Origin: Pelosinus baikalensis
GTDB lineage: Bacteria; Bacillota; Negativicutes; DSM-13327
NCBI RefSeq assembly: GCF_020819555.1
Contig: NZ_JAJHJB010000005.1
Coordinates: 62,001-126,000, forward strand
Length of the DNA stretch: 64,000 nucleotides
Direction: 5' to 3'
Shown: in pieces, positions 25,601-33,610 of the stretch
Layout of the letters: the number at the start of each line of letters is the position of its first letter
Numbering within the stretch: position 1 is the first letter of the stretch
The notes under the pieces: model-generated
Database searches by the model: none
What the model saw: the letters and a program-made list of their open reading frames with translations, nothing else
Told to the model about the DNA's origin: nothing
Made by a program: the position numbers and the translations under genes

Positions 25601-26302
25601 CCTAGGCAAGTTATTCCCACACCTGTGTTTACTGGTTCCAATCAAGGAAATAAGCGCTATTCACCCTTTACTACCAGTATCGATCATTTGATGCCTTTTC
25701 GCACATTGACAGGACGGCAGCATTTCTATATCGATCATGAAATCATGCTGGAGTTTGGTGAAGCCATGCCTGTATATAAACCGACTTTATCACCGGTGCT
25801 GTTTGCTGGCAAAGAACATAAACCCTTAGCGGCAGGTAAGGAGATTGTGCTGCGATATCTTACCCCCCATGGCAAATGGAATATACACAGTACCTATCAA
25901 GATAACCTGCATATGCTGACCTTATTCCGCGGTGGGCCTCATGTATGGATGAATTATCAGGACGCCTTGCAGGCAGATCTTAAAGATAATGACTGGGTAG
26001 AAGTATATAACCGTAATGGTGTAGTTGCTGCCAGAGTAGTAGTGAGTCACCGTATGCCTAGGGGCACTCTTTATATGTATCATGCCCAAGATAAGCATAT
26101 CAATGTCCCAGGTTCATCCATTACTGGTCAGCGAGGCGGTACACACAATAGTCCTACACGGGTTCATGTGAAGCCCACTCAATGTATTGGCGGATATGCC
26201 CAGCTTAGCTATGGGTTTAACTATTACGGGCCAATTGGCAATCAAAGAGATATCTATGTTGCAGTTCGCAAGTTGAAGGAGGTAGCTTGGCTTGAAGATT
26301 AA
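22613..26302 (+). CDS. narG: Respiratory nitrate reductase alpha subunit
   Basis: 1229 residues, start with GGAGGTGAG upstream. No Tat signal of the periplasmic type, so the catalytic site faces the cytoplasm. The N-terminal FS0 cluster ligands are His and Cys in THGVNCTGSCSW and a Cys in EPRGCPRG. Mo-bisMGD binding elements include DWYADLPPASPQIWGEQTD and IMWGSNIPMTRTPDAHF. The rest follows full-length NarG, ending in GGTHNSPTRVHVKP and GFNYYGPIGNQRD. It reduces nitrate to nitrite at the molybdenum. It overlaps narH by 11 bases; Moco genes follow a few kb downstream. Confidence 0.98.
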   Translation: MKKQELSLWKKLNFFKSKETAQNGWSQVVADDRNAETIYRKRWNYDKVVRTTHGVNCTGSCSWKVFVKDGIITSENQQTDYPSTGPDMPEFEPRGCPRGASFSWYVYSPLRIKHPYIRRQLLSLWREALTKNNGHLVKAWGSIVEDKDKVKQYKEVRGKGGFVRVEWQEVNEIMSAMLLYTIITYGPDRIAGFTPIPAMSMVSYAAGSRFLSLLGAPMLSFYDWYADLPPASPQIWGEQTDVPESSDWYNAGYIIMWGSNIPMTRTPDAHFMTEVRYKGTKVVAVSPDYAENVKFADNWLPVNPGSDAALAQAMTHVILKEFYVDKQEKYFLDYAKQFTDMPFLVLIEKDDTVYTPGRFVRASDLGLAVNKGEWKPVLWDAVQEGPAIPKGTIGQRWDSTGQWNLKMENESGEALSPLLTFLGLEDEQICVDLPEFTEGGTGIVKRGIPVKLIMKNGKLLRVTTVFDLMLAQYGVKRNLPGQYPLDYYDEQTYTPAWQKKHTNVETELVIQIAREFAQNAADTLGRSMIIMGAGINHWFNGDTIYRAILNLVILTGCQGVNGGGWAHYVGQEKCRPIEGWGTVAFARDWSMPPRLQNATSFFYFATNQWQYETHSMDGLKSPTVTKSRYSHPADYNVLAARLGWMPSYPQFSENPLQLSAEASQAGAETSDQVISHVVEKLKDKSMSFAVEDPDNRKNHPRGLFVWRSNLISSSGKGHEYFLKYLLGASHGLLSEPNEELRPEEVTWNNAPPEGKLDLLVTIDFRMAGTALYSDIVLPAATWYEKTDLSSTDMHPFVHPFNPAINPPWEAKSDWDIFKSLAKTFSTIAKEYLPEVQQDIVAVPLMHDSPGEIAQPFGKVLDWRKGEVEAVPGKTMPNLVMVERDYKEIYNKFTSLGTLLEKNPVGAHGYAVPVKEQYEELKKSNGQVTVPGVAFGRPAIETARQAAEAILTLSSATNGKLAMKAWEDAEKKTGMELKDISAGRAGEKFTFKDITVQPRQVIPTPVFTGSNQGNKRYSPFTTSIDHLMPFRTLTGRQHFYIDHEIMLEFGEAMPVYKPTLSPVLFAGKEHKPLAAGKEIVLRYLTPHGKWNIHSTYQDNLHMLTLFRGGPHVWMNYQDALQADLKDNDWVEVYNRNGVVAARVVVSHRMPRGTLYMYHAQDKHINVPGSSITGQRGGTHNSPTRVHVKPTQCIGGYAQLSYGFNYYGPIGNQRDIYVAVRKLKEVAWLED

Positions 26303-27773
26303 AGCTCAATTGGCGATGGTAATTAATTTGGATAAATGCATTGGCTGCCATACTTGCAGTGTGACCTGTAAGAATACTTGGACCAATCGTGAGGGTGCGG
26401 AGTATATGTGGTTTAACAATGTAGAAACCAAACCTGGCATTGGTTATCCTGTGGAATGGGAAAATCAAGAAAAATATAAAGGTGGCTGGGAATTACAAGA
26501 TGGTAAAATCAGGCTAAAAGGCGGCAGTCGTTTGGCAAAGTTATTATTTAAGTTGTTTCATAACCCTGATATGCCGACTCTTGATGATTACTACGAACCC
26601 TGGACTTATGATTATGAAAAACTACTGAACAGTCCCACCAAAAGCTATCAGCCCGTTGCCCGTCCTAAATCAGTGATTACTGGTAAGAATATGGAGTTAA
26701 AGTGGGGGCCAAACTGGGAAGATGATTTAGCAGGTGCCCATCAAACTGGTATTAAGGACCCGAATATAGTAAAGATGCAGGAAAAAGTAAAATTTGAGTT
26801 TGAACAGACCTTCATGGCTTATCTACCAAGAATTTGTGAACACTGTCTAAATCCTGGCTGTGTGGCAGCTTGTCCTTCAGGTGCTATTTATAAGCGGGAA
26901 GAAGATGGCATTGTATTAGTCGATCAGGACGCTTGTCGAGGCTGGCGTCTGTGTATGACGGGCTGCCCGTATAAAAAAGTTTATTTTAATTGGCAAACCC
27001 ATAAAGCAGAAAAATGTATTTTTTGCTTTCCCCGGGTGGAATCTGGTCAGCCAACTATTTGTTCAGAAACTTGTTCTGGTCGTGTGCGGTATATGGGCGT
27101 TGTATTGTATGATGCGGATAAAATAAAAGAAGCGGCATCCACTGTCAATGAACAGAAATTATATGAGGCTCAGCTCAGTGTATTCTTAGACCCGACTGAT
27201 CCTGAAGTGATTGCAAAGGCTCGCCTTGATGGCATTCGTGAAGATTGGTTAGAAGATGCGAAGCGTTCCCCCATCTATGATTTAGCTGTACGGTATGGGG
27301 TGGCACTGCCACTGCATCCGGAATTTCGCACCATGCCAATGGTATGGTATATACCACCTCTTAGTCCTATTGTTAGTGCGGCAAAAGAACAAGGGGTAAA
27401 TCAAAATCTATTTCCATTACTCGATGATATGCGTATTCCCATCGAGTACTTGGCCAATATCTTGACGGCTGGTAATATAGAAGCTGTAAAAATTGCTTTA
27501 GGTAAACTGCTCGCGATGCGAACCTATATGCGATCAATCAATACAAACAAAACAGTTGATGCGGATAAGCTAAGGAAGGCTGGTCTTGATGAAACTGCTG
27601 CCGAGCGTATGTATCGTCTGCTGGCCATTGCCAAATATGAGGATCGCTTTGTTATTCCCACATCACATCAAGAAAAATATGTGAATGTATATAAACAACA
27701 AGGTAGTTGTGGTTATTCTCTGCCCCAGGGTAACTCTTTCTATAGCACTGGAGGTGAAGAGGGTGATAGATAA
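26292..27773 (+). CDS. narH: Respiratory nitrate reductase beta subunit
   Basis: 493 residues from a TTG at 26292 with AAGGAGGTAGC upstream, inside the end of narG. Four Fe-S clusters: CIGCHTCSVTCKN, CEHCLNPGCVAACPSG, ACRGWRLCMTGCPY and CIFCFPRVESGQPTICSETC. The Trp in CRGWRLC replaces a Cys, the known sign of the [3Fe-4S] centre FS4. NarH carries electrons from heme b of NarI to NarG. Slightly shorter than the E. coli protein but with all motifs. Confidence 0.97.
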   Translation: MKIKAQLAMVINLDKCIGCHTCSVTCKNTWTNREGAEYMWFNNVETKPGIGYPVEWENQEKYKGGWELQDGKIRLKGGSRLAKLLFKLFHNPDMPTLDDYYEPWTYDYEKLLNSPTKSYQPVARPKSVITGKNMELKWGPNWEDDLAGAHQTGIKDPNIVKMQEKVKFEFEQTFMAYLPRICEHCLNPGCVAACPSGAIYKREEDGIVLVDQDACRGWRLCMTGCPYKKVYFNWQTHKAEKCIFCFPRVESGQPTICSETCSGRVRYMGVVLYDADKIKEAASTVNEQKLYEAQLSVFLDPTDPEVIAKARLDGIREDWLEDAKRSPIYDLAVRYGVALPLHPEFRTMPMVWYIPPLSPIVSAAKEQGVNQNLFPLLDDMRIPIEYLANILTAGNIEAVKIALGKLLAMRTYMRSINTNKTVDADKLRKAGLDETAAERMYRLLAIAKYEDRFVIPTSHQEKYVNVYKQQGSCGYSLPQGNSFYSTGGEEGDR

Positions 27774-28308
27774 AGAAATGTTGCAATTCCTCTCCATATT
27801 GCTGCAATATCCTAAGAGCAGCTGGCTGGAAATCAATCAATTACGTACACTGGCAAGTAGATTGGAACATTTGCCAAAAAAAGAAAATGTATATACTTTT
27901 CTGGATTATTTGGACCACAGAAGTTGTGAAGAATTAGCAGCAGAATATGTAGACACTTTTGATTTTAGCGAACACTGTAATTTGTACATTACCTCCTTGC
28001 TCTGCCCTGATGATCGAAAGCGTGGTCAGGTGCTGGCAGACTTGAAAGCAATCTACTTACAAGCTGGACTTGAGGTAGCAACAGAGGAATTACCTGACTA
28101 CCTTCCCCTGTTGCTTGAATTCTTAGCGATTGCTAATCAGGAATCATGTAATCAGGTTCTAGAAATTGTAGGTCCTGGTATGGATAAATTATGGCAGCAA
28201 CTTAAGGAAAAACATAGTCCCTATGCTACATTGCTTGAGGTTTGCGTCGAATCTACAGTACCAGTGGCATGTGTAAAAACTGTCCACATAGGGGGAGATC
28301 TATCATGA
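27763..28308 (+). CDS. narJ: Nitrate reductase assembly chaperone NarJ
   Basis: 181 residues from a GTG at 27763, which GGAGGTGAAGA precedes; it overlaps the narH stop by 11 bases. A longer frame from 27685 lies inside narH and has no ribosome site. It is an all-helical TorD/NarJ-family chaperone: LLQYPKSSWLEINQLRTLA, AAEYVDTFDFSEHCNLYITS and LPDYLPLLLEFLAI are family patterns. NarJ holds apo-NarGH until Mo-bisMGD is inserted. Its TGA overlaps the narI ATG (ATGA). Confidence 0.93.
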   Translation: MIDKEMLQFLSILLQYPKSSWLEINQLRTLASRLEHLPKKENVYTFLDYLDHRSCEELAAEYVDTFDFSEHCNLYITSLLCPDDRKRGQVLADLKAIYLQAGLEVATEELPDYLPLLLEFLAIANQESCNQVLEIVGPGMDKLWQQLKEKHSPYATLLEVCVESTVPVACVKTVHIGGDLS

Positions 28309-29006
28309 AATTCGCAGAACAATTTCTATGGGTGATTTATCCTTATATAGCGTTAACTATTTTTGTAGTCGGGCATATTTACCGTTATAATACGGATCAA
28401 TTGGGGTGGACAGCTAAATCAAGTGAATTATTGGAAAAACGTAGTTTATGGTGGGGTAGTATGTTGTTCCACGCTGGTATTTTAGCCGTCGTTGGAGGGC
28501 ACATTTCTGGTCTGTTGATTCCTAAAGTCTTTTTTGAATCCATTGGAGTAAATGAACAGATGTATCATATGGCTGCTGTTTATGGTGGAGGACCAGCTGG
28601 CCTAGTCACATTAGCAGGTATTCTTATTCTTACGCTGCGTCGCGTTGGCAATGATCGTGTATTTGCAGTTAGTAGTGCAGCTGATTTAATTGTTGTGATA
28701 TTGGTGCTGATTGAAGTTTCGTTAGGGTTGGCAAGTACAATTACAAATGTACTGAGCACAGGGAGTTTTGATTATCGGGAAACCATTGGTCCTTGGTTTA
28801 GAGGTTTATTATTTTTGCAGCCTGCTGTTTCCTTTATGGCTGCTGTCCCTTTGGTGTTCAAACTTCATGTTATAGTAGGTTTTGGAATAGTTGCTATATG
28901 GCCTTTTACAAGATTAGTACATGTATGGAGTATGCCTATTGAATATATCAACAGAGCATATATTCAATATTTTAGTAAGGACTTAAAAGTAAAATCACTT
29001 TATTGA
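28305..29006 (+). CDS. narI: Respiratory nitrate reductase gamma subunit (cytochrome b)
   Basis: 233 residues from the ATG at 28305, after GGGGGAGA. Five membrane helices; heme-ligand histidines are in MLFHAGILAVVGGHISGLL near the second helix and in VFKLHVIVGF and TRLVHVWSMPIEYI near the end. NarI oxidises menaquinol at the outer side of the membrane and anchors NarGH inside. It is the last gene of the narK-narGHJI operon; a terminator follows 6 bases after its stop. Confidence 0.96.
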   Translation: MKFAEQFLWVIYPYIALTIFVVGHIYRYNTDQLGWTAKSSELLEKRSLWWGSMLFHAGILAVVGGHISGLLIPKVFFESIGVNEQMYHMAAVYGGGPAGLVTLAGILILTLRRVGNDRVFAVSSAADLIVVILVLIEVSLGLASTITNVLSTGSFDYRETIGPWFRGLLFLQPAVSFMAAVPLVFKLHVIVGFGIVAIWPFTRLVHVWSMPIEYINRAYIQYFSKDLKVKSLY

Positions 29007-29011
29007 GTTGT

Positions 29012-29050
29012 AAGGGCAATCAAAGTTATTTTTTAGATTGCCCTTATTTC
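29012..29050 (+). terminator. Terminator after the nar operon
   Basis: AAGGGCAATC / GATTGCCCTT stem with a T-rich 14-base loop, then ATTTC. It separates narI from nreA. Confidence 0.8.
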
Positions 29051-29129
29051 ATAACCGTCTTTGTCTTTGCTTTTAAATAGAAACTGTGCTAAATTGTAAG
29101 TAAAATTAATATTTCGGGAGAATTTCTTA

Positions 29130-29564
29130 ATGGATACACTAGCAGGAGTAATTAATAAATATTTGGAGGAGTTACGACAACGGACTGATGCTGACTTCTC
29201 GGCTTTTGCCTGTCAAGAGCCAGGAGAAGCTGTTATTCGTTGGAAATATGCAGTAGGTAATAAAAATGAACGTTTTCGACGAATTGTATTACGTTCTGGT
29301 AAAGGAATTGCAGGAAAAGTATTGATGGCAGGTAGGCCAATGATATTAGAGAATTATGAGCATAGGCAACATGATGACCCTCAAGAATATCCCATTCTTT
29401 ATGCTGAAGAACTGCGATCCGCTTTGGGAGTTCCAGTCTTGATAGCGGGAAGAGTAAAAGGTGTGTTATTAATTGGTTATCGTAATCCATGTATAATAGA
29501 AGAAGTGATAGTTGAATTAGTGAAACAAGTTGCTAAAGAAATGGAAAATATAATAGGTATCTGA
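29130..29564 (+). CDS. nreA: NreA-like GAF nitrate receptor
   Basis: 144 residues forming one GAF domain, start with CGGGAG 9 bases upstream. Core motifs: VLRSGKGIAGKVLMAGRPMI, LRSALGVPVLIAGRVKGVLL. In Staphylococcus carnosus NreA is a GAF protein of about 150 residues that binds nitrate in a buried pocket and, without nitrate, inhibits the kinase NreB. The size, the fold and its position directly before an NreB/NreC pair support the same role. Nitrate-contacting residues cannot be checked without an alignment. It sits after the nar operon, as in staphylococci. Confidence 0.85.
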   Translation: MDTLAGVINKYLEELRQRTDADFSAFACQEPGEAVIRWKYAVGNKNERFRRIVLRSGKGIAGKVLMAGRPMILENYEHRQHDDPQEYPILYAEELRSALGVPVLIAGRVKGVLLIGYRNPCIIEEVIVELVKQVAKEMENIIGI

Positions 29565-29602
29565 GAGAAAAGCATGCATTTACTATAATGGAGGCTATTG
29601 GC

Positions 29603-30658
29603 GTGAGGCAGAAAACTTCGGAGCCATTATTTAAAGATATTTTTCAGTATGGAAGCGATGCAATTGTCATTTTAGATGATAAGGGTATTATTATTGATGC
29701 GAATCCGTCAATCGAAATGCTGACGGGCTATTGTACTGAAGAGCTGATTCATAAAATACGTTTATGTGATATTTGTCATGGGATGGAAAGGTGTGCAGAT
29801 TTTACAGTTTGTATAAATTGTTTTACTACCTTAGAAAGTATGTCTTCCTTTAAAATTCGTTTATTGCACAGAAAGGGACATATTTTTTCGGTATCAGCTA
29901 GTACAACTCGTTTGCCGCAGAATGCTGGTGGTTTTTTGATCGTCGTACTTCGCGATATGTCCGAATACAATAAGCAAGACCAAAAATATGTTCAAAAAAA
30001 AATGGCGAATTATATGATTCAGGCGCAAGAAGGAGAACGTAAACGTGTGTCTCGTGAGCTACATGATGGAGTGGGGCAAACCATTTATAGCATGATTGTA
30101 GGGCTTAATATAATTGAACAGATGGAACTAGAAAACGACTTAAAAAGTCATTTTCAATTAGTGAGAGATATGGCGGTTCAAGCTTTGAGTGAAGTCCGAC
30201 ATATCGCTGTAGATCTAAGACCTTCCTCACTTGATGATTGGGGAATTGTACCCGCCTTACGTTCTTTCATTAAACAGTTTGAGCGAACCTATGGAATTGT
30301 AACAAGGTTATCCGTTGTAGGACAAGAGCGTCGTTATGGAGCATCGATAGAAACAGCACTTTATCGTATTTGTCAAGAAGCTATGATAAATGCGGCTAAA
30401 TATGCGAATATTGATATACTAGAGATACATTTTGAAGAACAGGATCAACTATTGTATTTGGCAGTTATAGATTTGGGACGGGGTTTTAATCTAGAGAAAA
30501 TAGAAGTGATGGGAACAGGATTAGGGCTTTATGGTATGCGAGAAAGAGCGAAATTGATTGGCGGTACTCTTAAAATTACTTCCGGATGTGATCATGGTAC
30601 TACTATTCGTGTATATGTTCCCTTGGGCAAAGAGGAGGAAATAATCTATGACCATTAG
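29603..30658 (+). CDS. nreB: NreB-like oxygen-sensing histidine kinase
   Basis: 351 residues from a GTG at 29603, which TGGAGG precedes by 8 bases; an in-frame ATG at 29588 has no ribosome site. A PAS domain carries cysteines with spacing C-x2-C-x11-C-x2-C (LCDICHGMERC, then DFTVCINCF), identical to the [4Fe-4S] ligand spacing of staphylococcal NreB, with one extra Cys between. Then a HisKA_3 box (GERKRVSRELHDGVGQTIYS, phospho-His in ELHDG) and a HATPase domain (NAAKYANI, GTGLGLYGMRERAKLIGG). It is soluble. The cluster should be lost with O2, switching the kinase off. Overlaps nreC by 11 bases. Confidence 0.9.
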   Translation: MRQKTSEPLFKDIFQYGSDAIVILDDKGIIIDANPSIEMLTGYCTEELIHKIRLCDICHGMERCADFTVCINCFTTLESMSSFKIRLLHRKGHIFSVSASTTRLPQNAGGFLIVVLRDMSEYNKQDQKYVQKKMANYMIQAQEGERKRVSRELHDGVGQTIYSMIVGLNIIEQMELENDLKSHFQLVRDMAVQALSEVRHIAVDLRPSSLDDWGIVPALRSFIKQFERTYGIVTRLSVVGQERRYGASIETALYRICQEAMINAAKYANIDILEIHFEEQDQLLYLAVIDLGRGFNLEKIEVMGTGLGLYGMRERAKLIGGTLKITSGCDHGTTIRVYVPLGKEEEIIYDH

Positions 30659-31307
30659 TGTTCTAATAGCTGATGATCACGCTGTTGTCCGTTCGGGATT
30701 AGCTATGTTAATTAATTCCCAGCAAGATATGCAAGTGGTAGGGGTGGCTGCTGATGGAAGAGAAGCGGTAGAATTAGGGGTAAAACTTCTTCCTCAGGTG
30801 GTACTTATGGATTTGAGCATGCCTCCAGGTGAGAATGGTCTGATTGCTACTGCTAGATTAAAGGAATTACTACCTGAGATTCGAGTGCTGATTCTAACCA
30901 TGCATGATGATGAAGAATATCTATTTCAGTCTTTAAAGGCGGGGGCAGTGGGATATATTGTAAAAACTGCTCCTGACTTTGATTTACTCAAAGCCATTCG
31001 CACAGTTCACCAAGGGGAATCTTATTTATATCCATCTGCTGCTAAATCTTTAATTGAGAGATTTTTACGTCAGGGAAATAAAAGCGAAGAATTTGAGTCA
31101 TTGCAATTACTAACAGAACGAGAGAAACAAACATTGCGCTTGGTGGCTATGGGGTATGCTAATAAAGACATTGCTGAGCAACTTTGTCTTTCTGTTAAGA
31201 CCGTTGAAGCTTACAAGGCTAGAATCATGGAAAAACTTGATTTAAAAACTAGACCGGAAATGGTTAGATACGCAATGAAAAAAGGATTATTAGATTTGGA
31301 AGGCTAA
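30648..31307 (+). CDS. nreC: NreC-like response regulator (NarL/FixJ family)
   Basis: 219 residues, GAGGAGG before the ATG. Receiver domain with acidic pocket (IADDHAVVRSGLAM), phospho-Asp in VVLMDLSMPPGENGL and Lys in GYIVKTAPDFDLL. The C-terminal LuxR-type helix-turn-helix is LTEREKQTLRLVAMGYANKD followed by IAEQLCLSVKTVEAYKARIM. NreC activates nitrate and nitrite reductase genes from TAGGG-N4-CCCTA sites. Six such sites, in three tandem pairs, occur in this window upstream of the small membrane protein gene, asrA and narK. No site is seen before nreA itself. Confidence 0.92.
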   Translation: MTISVLIADDHAVVRSGLAMLINSQQDMQVVGVAADGREAVELGVKLLPQVVLMDLSMPPGENGLIATARLKELLPEIRVLILTMHDDEEYLFQSLKAGAVGYIVKTAPDFDLLKAIRTVHQGESYLYPSAAKSLIERFLRQGNKSEEFESLQLLTEREKQTLRLVAMGYANKDIAEQLCLSVKTVEAYKARIMEKLDLKTRPEMVRYAMKKGLLDLEG

Positions 31308-31385
31308 TACTATCAATACAGTATGAGAGTAATCTTCATTTAGAATTGTTGCAAGAAGACTTGATTTAGATGGAGTTAACACCAA

Positions 31386-31485
31386 ATGACCGATTTTGTT
31401 GTACTTATCCGCCGGACTTAATCGCACACGAACTATCTTTTGGAAGAGGGGGAGTCTTATAGCGAGTTGGTCATCGGATAAATAC
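31386..31485 (+). other. Possible structured leader before moaA
   Basis: In the 217-base gap between nreC and moaA, ATGACC (31386-31391) is complementary to GGTCAT (31469-31474). GTACTTATCCG (31401-31411) pairs with CGGATAAATAC (31475-31485) with one mismatch. The pairs cross, which would make a pseudoknot. It could be a leader RNA; I do not recognise the known Moco motif in it. Confidence 0.25.
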
Positions 31486-31524
31486 CATAGTATTTTGCAT
31501 AAAAATAAGACAGGAGGTTGCAGG

Positions 31525-32496
31525 ATGAATGGTTTATATGACAGTGTGGGAAGGCGCATTCATTACCTGCGAGTAGCAGTAACGGATAGGTGCAATTTTC
31601 GATGCCAATACTGTATGCCTTCAGAAGGTGTAAAATGGATGGAGCATAATGATATTTTACGGTATGAAGAAATCTTGCGCATTATTACTGCCTTTGCCAG
31701 CTTAGGGGTTGATAAAGTACGCATTACTGGTGGTGAGCCTTTGGTACGTAAAGGGATTATTGGCTTTTTACATAAGGTAACAGCTATTCCTGGGATCAAA
31801 GAAGTGGCTGTAACAACGAATGGTAGTATGCTGGAAGAATATGCTTCTCTTTTAAAGGAAGCTGGGGTGAAACGTATCAATGTGAGTCTTGATACATTAG
31901 ATCCTGAGCGATTTAAACAGATAACAGGACATGATGCATTGTATCGGGTATTGGCAGGAATAAAAAAGGCGCAAGAAATAGGCCTTACACCGATTAAGTT
32001 AAATATGGTAGTTATGAACGGCATAAATTCAGATGAAATTGCTGATTTTGCGAACTTGGCTATAAATAATCCCTATCAGGTTCGATTTATTGAATATATG
32101 CCCTTTGCCTTGGAACGAAAATATTTATTTGCAGCAGATAAAATGAAGCAGCAACTTTTAAAAGCTGGCTTTGGTAAACTGATTCCTGAAATGAGTAATC
32201 ACTCACCGGCTCAAATATATCGCTTCCCTCAGGCACAGGGCTCAATTGGTTTTATTACTCCTATTTCTCAACATTTCTGCAGTTCTTGCAATCGAATTCG
32301 TCTTACTCCTGATGGCAATCTTAAACCTTGTCTGTTATCGAACCAGGAATATTCCTTGCGTGAAAGACTGCGTGCAGGAATTTCTGATCAGAAGCTCTTG
32401 GATACGATAAAACAAGTGATCTGGAATAAACCCAAGGAATGTGACTTGAGGAATGGGGGAAAAAGTAAAAGAGGTATGCATCGTATTGGTGGCTAA
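31525..32496 (+). CDS. moaA: GTP 3',8-cyclase MoaA
   Basis: 323 residues from the ATG at 31525 (CAGGAGGTTGCAGG upstream); the frame extends 43 codons upstream with no homology. Radical SAM [4Fe-4S] motif DRCNFRCQYCMP near the N-terminus, VRITGGEPLVRKGI, VSLDTLDPERFKQITG, and the second cluster CSSCNRIRLTPDGNLKPC near the C-terminus that binds GTP. It makes 3',8-cyclo-GTP, the first step of molybdenum cofactor synthesis. It heads a moaA-mobB-moaC-MOSC/mogA cluster serving NarG and the Mo enzyme that follows. The C-terminal RIGG tail common in MoaA is present. Confidence 0.96.
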   Translation: MNGLYDSVGRRIHYLRVAVTDRCNFRCQYCMPSEGVKWMEHNDILRYEEILRIITAFASLGVDKVRITGGEPLVRKGIIGFLHKVTAIPGIKEVAVTTNGSMLEEYASLLKEAGVKRINVSLDTLDPERFKQITGHDALYRVLAGIKKAQEIGLTPIKLNMVVMNGINSDEIADFANLAINNPYQVRFIEYMPFALERKYLFAADKMKQQLLKAGFGKLIPEMSNHSPAQIYRFPQAQGSIGFITPISQHFCSSCNRIRLTPDGNLKPCLLSNQEYSLRERLRAGISDQKLLDTIKQVIWNKPKECDLRNGGKSKRGMHRIGG

Positions 32497-32529
32497 TTTA
32501 AAGTAATAGTGGAAAGAAGGAAAGCGACT

Positions 32530-33018
32530 ATGATACCCCTTGTCTCCTTTGTAGGTTATTCCAATAGCGGTAAAACGACGCTTTTGACAAAGGTTATTCG
32601 TGAGTTGAAAAATCGTGGTTATCGTATTGCAGTGATTAAACACGATTGTCATGATTTTGAAATAGATCATGCTGGGACGGATACATGGAGGCACCGCCAA
32701 GCTGGTGCTGAAGTTGTATGCATTGCCTCCGCGCATCAAGTAGCAATCGTGCAGACCCTTACCCAGCCACTTGCGCTGGATGATATCATTCAAGGGATTA
32801 ACAATGTGGATTTAATTTTGACAGAGGGTTTTAAACAAGAAGAAAAACCACAAATTGAGGTACATCGGCAGGGAAGAGAATATATTGGCCTAAAAAAGAA
32901 TCGAATCGCCTTAGTTGCAGATCAGCAAATTTATACTGGTGTCCCTTATTTTAAGCTGGAAGAGGTTAAAGAGGTTACTGATTTTTTAGAAAATAGAATT
33001 CGGTTATCAAAGGTATAG
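32530..33018 (+). CDS. mobB: Molybdopterin-guanine dinucleotide biosynthesis protein MobB
   Basis: 162 residues from the ATG at 32530 (AAGAAGGA upstream). P-loop GYSNSGKTTLLTKVIREL at the N-terminus, then VIKHDCHDFEIDHAGTDTWR with the family-typical HAGTDTWRHRQAGA, and ILTEGFKQEEKPQIEVHR. MobB is a GTP-binding adaptor that assists MobA in attaching GMP to molybdopterin, needed for the bis-MGD cofactor of NarG. No mobA is in the window. It is 33 bases after moaA, so probably in one transcript. Confidence 0.93.
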   Translation: MIPLVSFVGYSNSGKTTLLTKVIRELKNRGYRIAVIKHDCHDFEIDHAGTDTWRHRQAGAEVVCIASAHQVAIVQTLTQPLALDDIIQGINNVDLILTEGFKQEEKPQIEVHRQGREYIGLKKNRIALVADQQIYTGVPYFKLEEVKEVTDFLENRIRLSKV

Positions 33019-33118
33019 CTGGCAAATTGCTAGAAGAGAGACGCTGCGGTGTCGCAGCTGTGAAGGTGAGTTCAATATCTTCATCGTTCATTTATAAAGG
33101 GAGGATTTGTGCATAATT

Positions 33119-33610
33119 ATGGCAGAATTTACTCATTTTAACGCCCAGGGCGAAAGCCACATGGTAGATGTCAGTGGTAAACATATAACGCAAAGACAAG
33201 CAGTAGCTCGTGGACAAATTTTTATGGAAAAAGAAACACTAGAGAAAATATATGACAGTCAAATTGCCAAAGGCAATGTGTTAGAAGTAGCACGTTTGGC
33301 AGGTATCATGGCTGCAAAGCAGACACAGCATCTCATACCTCTTTGCCATCCTCTATTAATTAGTTCAGTTGAGATCCATTTTACCAGGGAGCAGCGATCA
33401 ATCATGATAGAAGCTGCTGTCAGGGTAAGCGGGCAAACAGGCGTAGAGATGGAGGCCATGACCGCCGTTAGCGTTGCAGCTCTGACAGTATATGATATGT
33501 GTAAGGCAATTGATCGTTCTATGGTAATAGCAAACATTTGCTTAATGAAAAAAGAAGGCGGTAAGAGCGGCCTGTTTGAAAGGAAGGATGATTCATGCCT
33601 GCAAAAATAG
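33119..33610 (+). CDS. moaC: Cyclic pyranopterin monophosphate synthase MoaC
   Basis: 163 residues from the ATG at 33119, with GGGAGG about 14 bases before it; a TTG at 33107 overlaps the ribosome site. Conserved MoaC elements: MVDVSGKHITQRQAVARG, ARLAGIMAAKQTQHLIPLCH split around the GIMAAK motif, GQTGVEMEAMTAVSVAALT and a final KEGGKSG. It converts 3',8-cyclo-GTP from MoaA into cPMP. It overlaps the next gene by 16 bases. A short GCTGCG-GTGT-CGCAGC hairpin lies at 33043-33058 in the gap before it, with no T-run. Confidence 0.96.
   Translation: MAEFTHFNAQGESHMVDVSGKHITQRQAVARGQIFMEKETLEKIYDSQIAKGNVLEVARLAGIMAAKQTQHLIPLCHPLLISSVEIHFTREQRSIMIEAAVRVSGQTGVEMEAMTAVSVAALTVYDMCKAIDRSMVIANICLMKKEGGKSGLFERKDDSCLQK

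Noticed and set aside
31320..31500. Possible decayed small gene between nreC and moaA (frame beginning MELTPNDRFCCTYPPDLI)
   Set aside because: Interrupted by a stop, no recognisable family, and the segment also contains the complementary pairs of a possible leader RNA; too weak to list as a pseudogene.
33043..33058. GCTGCG-GTGT-CGCAGC hairpin as terminator between mobB and moaC
   Set aside because: Short stem and no T-run; the genes around it look cotranscribed.
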